Source: JBGPYB01 sp041493035
GTDB lineage: Bacteria > Acidobacteriota > Vicinamibacteria > Fen-336
Direction of reading: 5' to 3'
Length of the DNA stretch: 18,572 nucleotides
NCBI GenBank assembly: GCA_041493035.1
Contig: JBGPYB010000097.1
Coordinates: 1 to 18,572, forward strand
Below, piece after piece: positions 7,877 to 14,327 of the stretch. The notes below the pieces were generated by a model. That model was not told the DNA's origin, did not search any database, and saw nothing but the letters and a program-made list of their open reading frames with translations. How positions within the stretch are numbered: the first letter of the stretch is position 1; each line of letters begins with the position of its first letter. Both the position numbers and the translations under genes were made by a program.

Positions 7877-9055
7877 TTGGGTTCGAAAGCCTCGACGTCG
7901 CGTCTCCGTTCCGTCCTGGGCCCATTGGTGCTCCTCCTCGGGGGTCTGGGCGTCGCGCTCTTGATCCTGGAGGTCTTCCTCAGGGTTCTGAATCCTTTCG
8001 GAGAGCGGATCCGCGGAGACCAGATCGTCCTCCCCACCAACGTCCACCGAACGATCCAGAACACCAATTTTCCGCGGATCGACAAGCAGATCGTCGTTTC
8101 CACCAACTCCCTCGGCTTTCGCGGCCCCGGACCGCCTGCCGACCTCGCGTCGGCCCTGACCCTCCTGGCGGTGGGCGGGAGCACCACAGAATCGCTCTAC
8201 ATCTCCGACGGCAAGACGTGGCCCGAGATCGTGGGGCGGGAGCTCGCTTCCCGTTTCAACCCTCTTTGGATGAACAACGCGGGCCTCGACGGCCACTCCT
8301 CCTTCGGTCATCGCCTTCTCCTCGACCAGCGTATCGCGCGCCTCAAGCCCAAGGTGGTTCTCTTTCTGGTGGGAATCAACGACGTTGGGCGCGACGACCT
8401 CAAGGCGGTGGATGCAGCCGTTGTGGCCGGGGGGGGTGGGGGCTTTTGGAGCGCCGGGTTGGCCTGGGCCGCGGAGCGGAGCGCGGTCGTTTCGACCGGG
8501 CTCAACCTGCTGCGCTACCGGGAGGCGCGCAAACTCAACCGAGTCCACAAGAACATCGAGGTCAAGTGGGCCCGCATCCTGACCCCCGACCGCGAGCGAT
8601 CGCGGGCGCTCATCAAGCTCCACCAGCAACGCTACGTGCCCGCCTACGCTTCGCGAATCGCGGCTCTCGTGGCGCGTTGCCGCGCTCTGGGGATCGAGCC
8701 TGTCTTGGTCACCCAGCCGGCCCTCTACGGCAACGTCGTGGATCCCGAGACGAAGGTCTTCCTGGGAACCCTCGAGGTAGACGCGGAGCAGCAGCTCCAT
8801 GGCGGTCTCGCCTGGAATCTCCTCGAACTCTACAACGACGTGCTCCGCGCCGAGGGGCGCCGCAGGGGCGTCCTGGTCATCGACCTCGCCCGGGAGCTTC
8901 CCAAGGACTCGAGCCTCTTCTACGACTTCGTCCACTTCAACAACGAGGGTTCGGCCGCCGTGGCTCGCATCGTGACGCAGCACCTCTGCCCCTACCTCGC
9001 CTCCCGCTTCCCTGCCTACGTGACCGCGGAGTGCCCAGCTACAATGGCGCCGTGA
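7877..9055 (+). CDS. SGNH/GDSL-family hydrolase with N-terminal membrane anchor
   Basis: About 392 residues. A basic N-terminus and one hydrophobic helix (about 14-36) anchor an extracytoplasmic SGNH domain. All conserved blocks are visible: AVGGSTTES (nucleophile S102), NNAGLDGHS (133-141), VGINDVG (GIND, 166-169) and DFVHFNNEG with D350 and H353. Members are esterases or acetyl-esterases/transferases acting on glycans or lipids. TTG 7877 is the only reasonable start in frame before the helix, but it has a poor ribosome-binding site. ATG codons at 7866 and 7869 are in another frame, so the N-terminus is uncertain. A G8-T-G5 run at 8429-8442 codes a glycine-rich stretch. It heads a four-gene operon, divergent from the MBOAT operon. 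Confidence 0.85.
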   Translation: MGSKASTSRLRSVLGPLVLLLGGLGVALLILEVFLRVLNPFGERIRGDQIVLPTNVHRTIQNTNFPRIDKQIVVSTNSLGFRGPGPPADLASALTLLAVGGSTTESLYISDGKTWPEIVGRELASRFNPLWMNNAGLDGHSSFGHRLLLDQRIARLKPKVVLFLVGINDVGRDDLKAVDAAVVAGGGGGFWSAGLAWAAERSAVVSTGLNLLRYREARKLNRVHKNIEVKWARILTPDRERSRALIKLHQQRYVPAYASRIAALVARCRALGIEPVLVTQPALYGNVVDPETKVFLGTLEVDAEQQLHGGLAWNLLELYNDVLRAEGRRRGVLVIDLARELPKDSSLFYDFVHFNNEGSAAVARIVTQHLCPYLASRFPAYVTAECPATMAP

Positions 9056-9891
9056 GGACGATCGACGACTCCGCCATCGCGAAGGCCGGAGCCATCCGCC
9101 GCAGGAGCGAGTACGACTACACCCTCTTCGAGTACCTTCGGAGTGCCAAGATCGTGGCGGCGATCGAGCGGGGGGGCGTAAAGGTCCACGGGCGAGTGCT
9201 GGACAACGGCTGCGGACCCGGCGGCACGGCCCTCTCCCTGGCCGAGGAAGCGGCCTTTGTCGTGGGCCTCGACCTCGACGCGCGCTTTCGGGGAGCAGGA
9301 ATCCGCTTCGCCGGCGAGAAGGGACTCGCCAACGCCGCCTTCGTTCAAGGGGACGGCTCGCGCCTCCCTTTCCCCGATGCGTCTTTCGACCTGGTGCTGT
9401 CCCATTCGGTGATCGAGCACGTGACCGAGGCCGAAAGATACTTTCGCGAGTGCTTCCGCGTCCTCCGGCCGGGGGGCGGCCTTTATCTCTCGACGCAGCC
9501 CTACCTCTCTTTGACCGGCTGCCACCTCCCCCGCTTGAGGATTCCTGTGCCCGTCCACCTCCTTATCGGTCGCCGCGGTGCGCTCGCGGTGTTCCGAGTC
9601 TTGGCTCGCCACGCTCCGTGGGTCCTTCGCGACCCGCGCGAGTCCAACACCTGGATCCTCCTAGCGGAGCAGGGAAAGCCAATCCCCGACAGCCTGGCGC
9701 AGCGAGTGACGGTGCGGCGAGTGACGCAATGGGCCGAGGACGCCGGCTTTCGCCTGATCCGTCAGGACCTCCACCTGACGGGCTTCTTCCGGCGTTTCAT
9801 CCCCGGCCCCCTTCGGCGGGCCCTCGCGCGAACACCCTGGGTGCAGGATGTGATGATCGGCCATATCGAGTGCGCTCTCAGCAAGCCGTGA
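9052..9891 (+). CDS. Class I SAM-dependent methyltransferase
   Basis: The 279-residue protein has a Methyltransf_11-type Rossmann fold: motif I VLDNGCGPGGT (49-59), VVGLDLD ending motif II (70-76), FPDASFDLVLSHSVIEHV (107-124) and RVLRPGGGLYLST (136-148). The frame is open far upstream, but GTG 9052 overlaps the TGA of the hydrolase gene as GTGA and directly precedes the conserved part, so this start is preferred. GTG 9031 is the alternative. Position within a glycan operon suggests methylation of a sugar or of the glycan lipid, but the substrate cannot be read from the sequence. It differs from the methyltransferase half of the fusion at 2716-3990; the two share only the usual motifs. Confidence 0.88.
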   Translation: MRTIDDSAIAKAGAIRRRSEYDYTLFEYLRSAKIVAAIERGGVKVHGRVLDNGCGPGGTALSLAEEAAFVVGLDLDARFRGAGIRFAGEKGLANAAFVQGDGSRLPFPDASFDLVLSHSVIEHVTEAERYFRECFRVLRPGGGLYLSTQPYLSLTGCHLPRLRIPVPVHLLIGRRGALAVFRVLARHAPWVLRDPRESNTWILLAEQGKPIPDSLAQRVTVRRVTQWAEDAGFRLIRQDLHLTGFFRRFIPGPLRRALARTPWVQDVMIGHIECALSKP

Positions 9892-11258
9892 CGCAAGGCC
9901 GGTCGCTCCTCGCCCTCGTCTTCCTCGTGACCCTTCCGCTGGTCACGCCGAAGATCCGCGCCTCCGACGAGATCGAGTACTTCTCCTACCTCCCGTCGCT
10001 GCTCTTCGATCACGATCTCGAATTCGGAAACGAGTACCAGTATTTCTACGAGCACAACCCCAAGAGCCTGGAGCTCTTCCGAGGAACGTTCCTGGAGAAA
10101 CGCGAGCCCGAAACCGGGCGCCACATCAACTTCGGCCCGATCGGTTCGGCGCTCGTGTGGTCGCCGTTCTATCTGCTGGCCCACGCAATCGTGGTCGTCG
10201 CGCGGGTCTTTGGGGCGGCGGTGCCGGCGAATGGCCTCGCAGCGCCTTACGTGGCTGCGGTCTGCTACGCGTCGGCTTTGTACGGCTTCCTCGGCCTCCT
10301 GTTGATCCACGACGCGCTCCGACGCTTTGCCCGCGTCGCCGAGCCGGCGGCGAGCTGGACGGTGGTGGCACTGTGGCTCGCGACGCCCGCCTTCTATTAC
10401 ATGACCGTCGCTCCCGGCTTCTCACACGCGCCGTCGCTCTTCGCCGTGTCGTTGCTTCTCTGGCTCTGGCTGCGCGCGCGTGCCGAGGGCGGGGACTCGA
10501 TCGGCGTCTGGGCGGGCATCGGAGCGGCGGCGGGGCTTGCCGGTCTCGTGCGAGAGCAGGACGCTCTCTTCATCGTGGCTCCCGCAACGTGGCTCCTGGG
10601 CGAAACGCTGCGACGGCGGGACTGGCGCCACGGCGCCGGGCGCTTCCTGGCTTTGGGCCTCACGGCGGCGGTCGTCTTCGTCCCACAGCTCTTCGTCTAT
10701 CGGATCCTGACCGGGGCCTTCCATCCGTCGCGCATGGTGAGCGGCAAGCTCGACTACACGAGTCCCCATTTTCTCGAGGTCCTCTTCGATCCGGGACACG
10801 GACTGTTCGTCTGGAGCCCGCTTCTGCTCGTCGGCACGGGGGGCCTTCTTTGGGCTGTGGCACGTGGTCGCGACGGCGTCGCCGCCCTTCTCGGCCTCGC
10901 GTTTCTTCTCCAGGCATGGATCAACGGCGCCCTTTACACTTGGACGCAAGGCGGCGCCTTCGGCTCGCGGCGCTTCGTCGCGGCGACGGCGGTCTTTGCG
11001 TGGGGTCTCGCGTGGGTCGTATCGGCGCTCACGACCGCGCTGGGGCGCCGTTGGGCTGCCGGCCTGCTATGCGTCTTCGTGTGGTGGAACGGCTCCCTCA
11101 TGGTCCAGTTCGGCCTGAAGCTGATGGATCGCCAGCGCCTCGACTGGCCACGCGTCGCGATCAACCAGTTCGTCGAAGTCCCTCCTCGTCTCGGGAGGGT
11201 CGGCTGGCTGCTGGTCACCGATCGGGAACGCCTGGCCCGGGAAGGTGTCGCTCCGTGA
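9888..11258 (+). CDS. Polytopic GT-C-like membrane protein, probable glycosyltransferase
   Basis: About 456 residues with roughly ten hydrophobic segments. A short N-terminal helix is followed by an acidic loop, RASDEIEYFSYLPSLLFDHD, with D27 and E28. After it come FGNEYQYF and a long loop ending INFGPIGSALVWSPFYLLAH. An acidic pair in the first extracytoplasmic loop is typical of GT-C enzymes that use polyprenyl-phosphate sugars. VREQDALF in mid-protein is a further conserved-looking spot. GTG 9888 overlaps the methyltransferase stop as GTGA. GTG 9870 is an alternative that adds six residues. Unlike the proteins at 12429-16849 it lacks the N-terminal beta-rich domain. Family membership is inferred from topology and the loop motif. 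Confidence 0.78.
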   Translation: MTQGRSLLALVFLVTLPLVTPKIRASDEIEYFSYLPSLLFDHDLEFGNEYQYFYEHNPKSLELFRGTFLEKREPETGRHINFGPIGSALVWSPFYLLAHAIVVVARVFGAAVPANGLAAPYVAAVCYASALYGFLGLLLIHDALRRFARVAEPAASWTVVALWLATPAFYYMTVAPGFSHAPSLFAVSLLLWLWLRARAEGGDSIGVWAGIGAAAGLAGLVREQDALFIVAPATWLLGETLRRRDWRHGAGRFLALGLTAAVVFVPQLFVYRILTGAFHPSRMVSGKLDYTSPHFLEVLFDPGHGLFVWSPLLLVGTGGLLWAVARGRDGVAALLGLAFLLQAWINGALYTWTQGGAFGSRRFVAATAVFAWGLAWVVSALTTALGRRWAAGLLCVFVWWNGSLMVQFGLKLMDRQRLDWPRVAINQFVEVPPRLGRVGWLLVTDRERLAREGVAP

Positions 11259-12424
11259 AGATCCTGCTCGTCACCGAGGTTTATCCCCCGCGCGCTGGCG
11301 GCGCCGGTTGGTCGACTCGAGCCCTCGCACTGGGCTTGCGCGGGGCGGGCCACGATGTCGGCATCGTCACCACGAGCGCCGGCCCCACCGAGATGGACGG
11401 CCTCCGGGTCGCCCGTCTCGATGCACGCCGCGGCCGGAAGCGCTTCGCGGTCCCTCGTGCGTTCGCGGCTCATCTGGCCAGTGACCGCGAGAGCGTGCTT
11501 CACGCACAACACTCCCTCTCGGCGCTTGCGTGCCTTGGGAAGGGCCGAGCGGGTCGAATCGCGGTGACCGTTCGTGACCACTGGCCCGTCTGCTTCTGGT
11601 CGACGCGGATCAGTCGCGGTGCCCTCTGTCCGAGCTGCGGCCTCCTTCCCATGACGCGGTGCGTGACCGGTCACGTGCCGGCGCGAGACCCGATCTCCTG
11701 GGGCGCCATCCCGTACATGCGGTGGGATCTCGCCGCCAAGCGCCGCGCCCTCGGCCGCGCCGGGGCGACCTTGGCGGTGTCCGATGCCATCGGCGAGGAG
11801 CTTCGCGCGGCGGGAATCCCGCGGGTCGAGGTCATTCCCAATATCGTCGATGCCGATGAGGCACGCGCCGTGGCCGCGGCCGCACCCTCGTTCGATCTCC
11901 CGAAGCGCTTCCTGCTCTTCGTCGGGAAGCTGGAAGAGAACAAGGGAGCGCGACTGCTCATTCCCGCCGTGGCGGCCGCCAGGACGGGGCTTCCTCTCGT
12001 CGTTCTCGGAGAAGGTTCCCTTGCGCACGCCTTGAAGTTCGACGCCGCGTCGGCCGGCATCACGATCTTCCTCCGCGGATGGGCGCATCGCGAGGACGTG
12101 CTTCGGACCATGGGCCGGGCCACCGCCATCGTCTTTCCATCCCTATGGCCAGAGCCGTTGTCGCGAGTCCTTCTCGAAGCTCTCGCCCTGGGCACACCAG
12201 TGGTGGCCATGGCGACAGGGGGCACCCGCGAGATCCTCTCCACCCCCGACAGTGGTCTCGTGACGGAGGATCTCGGGGATCTTGGATCAGCGCTTGGACG
12301 CCTCGTGGGAGATCGGGCGCTGCGCAACCGAATCGTCGAAGGCGCACGGGGGAGGGCGCAAGCGTTCTCGCCCGAGGTCCTCATCCCGAAGTACGAGACC
12401 GTCTACCGACGTCTCGGGGGATAG
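11255..12424 (+). CDS. GT4-family glycosyltransferase with cysteine cluster
   Basis: The 389-residue product has a GT-B fold of family GT4. The N-terminus has VKILLVTEVYPPRAGGAGW with the glycine-rich loop. The donor half has LFVGKLEENKGARLL (221-235) and the E-x7-E motif at E300 and E308 (PEPLSRVLLEAL), then LGTPVVAMATGGT. Cysteines C113, C125, C128 and C136 follow a DHWPVC segment; GT4 enzymes with a D-x-W-x-x-C stretch often carry such a cluster, possibly for metal binding. GTG 11255 overlaps the previous stop as GTGA. It is the last gene of the four-gene operon and ends four bases from a convergent gene. It is only distantly similar to the GT4 at 4006-5331, so it is probably not a recent duplicate. 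Confidence 0.92.
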   Translation: MKILLVTEVYPPRAGGAGWSTRALALGLRGAGHDVGIVTTSAGPTEMDGLRVARLDARRGRKRFAVPRAFAAHLASDRESVLHAQHSLSALACLGKGRAGRIAVTVRDHWPVCFWSTRISRGALCPSCGLLPMTRCVTGHVPARDPISWGAIPYMRWDLAAKRRALGRAGATLAVSDAIGEELRAAGIPRVEVIPNIVDADEARAVAAAAPSFDLPKRFLLFVGKLEENKGARLLIPAVAAARTGLPLVVLGEGSLAHALKFDAASAGITIFLRGWAHREDVLRTMGRATAIVFPSLWPEPLSRVLLEALALGTPVVAMATGGTREILSTPDSGLVTEDLGDLGSALGRLVGDRALRNRIVEGARGRAQAFSPEVLIPKYETVYRRLGG

Positions 12425-12428
12425 GACT

Positions 12429-14327
12429 CTAGAGCGCGTTGGCGAGCTGGCGTGCGAAGGCGTCCCACTGGGCGACGAGACCGGTGACTGCGAGCGCGCC
12501 GAACAGCGCCAAGCCGAGAGCGCGGCGCCATCCGGCTTTCGCCCAAAGGTCCGCAATCACCTGACCCGCCCCAAGACAGACGAGAGGAGCCACGAAGAGC
12601 GCCTCGTGGGGGTGCTGGAAGAAGAGAGGAAGCTTGGCGCGGCCCAACAGAAGCAGAACGTACGAGCCAGCCCAGGCCGCGAGAAAGGCCTGCCCGCGGC
12701 CGCGTCGGATCAGGAGACCGACGCCGACGGCGCCGAGGAGCGCCCAGAGGCCGGGGAAGAATCGCCGGATCGAAACCACGACGGTGTCGATGAACCCCGC
12801 CGGCGCGGCGTCTCCCGAGGCCACGACGGCGCCCCCCGAAGCCTTGAACTGGACGACGTCGATGACGAGTCCCAGAAAATCCCTGTAGTAGAGGGCGAAC
12901 GCCAGGAGAGACCCCACGAGCCCGAAACCGAGGATCGCCACGATCCGCCGTGGACGCCTCGTGAAAGCGAAGTCGGCCAGCGCGAGTGACGTAATGAAGA
13001 CGGGGAGGATCGTCGTGGCGCCGACGTAGGCCAACTCGGCCACAGCGACGAAGGCCGCGGCCGCGAGACCGACGGTCCAGGATTCGATCCGCTCCAACCG
13101 TCGGGCCAGCCACGCCAGAAAGGAGATATCCACGGCGTGTCCGAACACCGCCGCCAGATAGACGACCGACAGGTGGTGGCCGTAGATCGGCACGAAGAGG
13201 AGCAGCGCCATCCCAAGAGGCGAGGCCCCGAGAGTCGACGCGAGGGAGGCAAGCGCCACGATGGGAACGACGGACCACGCCGCGTCGGCCAGCTTCACCG
13301 CGGTGACCAGATCGTCGTAGCCCAGGCGGGTGAGGGCGAAGGGGGCGTGGAATGCGGGCGTGTAGGGAAAGGCGTAGCGACGACCGGCGATCTCCCGCGA
13401 CCAGACGCCGTGCCTCAGGATGTACTTGGACGGAGACCGCAGGAAATCGAGACCCGCGTTCCGCACGACCTGCGCGAGTTGCACGTGGCTGCGGAGATCA
13501 GGGTAGTAGAAATCGGGATGGTTGAGAGCGAGGGCTCTCATGAGAAAGGCCGCCAGCCCCAGAGCGACGACGTGTCGGACGGCGGGCGCGGGGGCCCGAC
13601 CCCGAGCCACTAGCCATCGGCCTATCGCCGCGCCCGCCAGTCCCAGAACCGCCAGCCATTCGGGGAGCCAGGTCAGCAGGCGGTGGACCAGCCACGGATC
13701 GGCCCGGAGCCCCAGGGCCGTGACCACCGCCAGGGGCGCCGTCACGCCCGCCGAGGCGAGAGCCCCCCACCCAGCGACTCGCAGAACGAGAAACGTCACG
13801 AGGACGAGGAAGACGCCACGCCACTGGGCGCTGCCACGCAAGCGCACACGCGCACCGCTCCCCGCGTCGAGCCGCAGCCAGTCGAAGTGGGCGCCACGCG
13901 GGTCGGTATCCCCGGCATCGACGCGGAATCCAAATCGGATGAGCGTTTCGGGGAGAACGCCCAAGGACGCGTACCGCTCGTCGAACGCGCGCCGTAGGGA
14001 GAAGTGATCGACGGTGCGCCCGTTGAGCGTGACCTCGGCCTCCCCCGGATCCGGGAAGTGGCGCGCCAGGCGATAGGCCACGTCGACGGGGCCCCCCTCG
14101 ACGGTGAGGGGAAGCTCGATGGTGGCGCTGCGCGTCGACCATTGCGTGGCGACGCGGTCGTAGATTTCGTATTCGGGCAGAAAGCCGGTCAGATATGGTG
14201 CGTCTCCCGGGCCGAGGTTGAAATGGACTTGGAGCGGTCCCGAAGCCCCGAGGAGCGCCGCGAGTGCCGGCGGAGCGCCCAGGGCCGCGGCAAGAAGAAT
14301 GTCGCGAACGAGGGGAGGGCCTTTCAC
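12429..14327 (-). CDS. GT-C-like membrane protein with N-terminal beta-rich domain
   Basis: About 632 residues. After one helix (about 8-28), a soluble domain (about 33-154) has FNLGPGDAPYLTGF, QWSTRSA, VTLNGRTVDHF and HFDWLRLD. It matches in order the domain of the other two proteins in this window. About ten membrane segments follow. The probable catalytic loop has NHPDFYYPDLRSHVQ (about 269-283) with acidic D271 and D277. The C-terminal half is membrane segments with short loops. The frame runs on upstream to 14426, but GTG 14327 overlaps the TGA of the preceding gene as GTGA, so it is the better start. Such proteins are likely glycosyltransferases using lipid-linked sugars, with the extra domain on the outer face. 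The reaction is inferred. Confidence 0.8.
   Translation of the reverse strand: MKGPPLVRDILLAAALGAPPALAALLGASGPLQVHFNLGPGDAPYLTGFLPEYEIYDRVATQWSTRSATIELPLTVEGGPVDVAYRLARHFPDPGEAEVTLNGRTVDHFSLRRAFDERYASLGVLPETLIRFGFRVDAGDTDPRGAHFDWLRLDAGSGARVRLRGSAQWRGVFLVLVTFLVLRVAGWGALASAGVTAPLAVVTALGLRADPWLVHRLLTWLPEWLAVLGLAGAAIGRWLVARGRAPAPAVRHVVALGLAAFLMRALALNHPDFYYPDLRSHVQLAQVVRNAGLDFLRSPSKYILRHGVWSREIAGRRYAFPYTPAFHAPFALTRLGYDDLVTAVKLADAAWSVVPIVALASLASTLGASPLGMALLLFVPIYGHHLSVVYLAAVFGHAVDISFLAWLARRLERIESWTVGLAAAAFVAVAELAYVGATTILPVFITSLALADFAFTRRPRRIVAILGFGLVGSLLAFALYYRDFLGLVIDVVQFKASGGAVVASGDAAPAGFIDTVVVSIRRFFPGLWALLGAVGVGLLIRRGRGQAFLAAWAGSYVLLLLGRAKLPLFFQHPHEALFVAPLVCLGAGQVIADLWAKAGWRRALGLALFGALAVTGLVAQWDAFARQLANAL

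Noticed and set aside
7817..8983. Minus-strand open frame (388 codons)
   Set aside because: It is antisense to the SGNH hydrolase, which has all its catalytic blocks. The minus-strand product has no domain.
10934..12088. Minus-strand open frame (384 codons)
   Set aside because: It is antisense to the GT-C-like and GT4 genes and has low-complexity charged composition.
12425..12434. CTCTAGAG palindrome at the convergent junction as a terminator
   Set aside because: Only eight bases, with no T-run, and it overlaps the stop codon of the minus-strand gene. It is more likely a coincidence.
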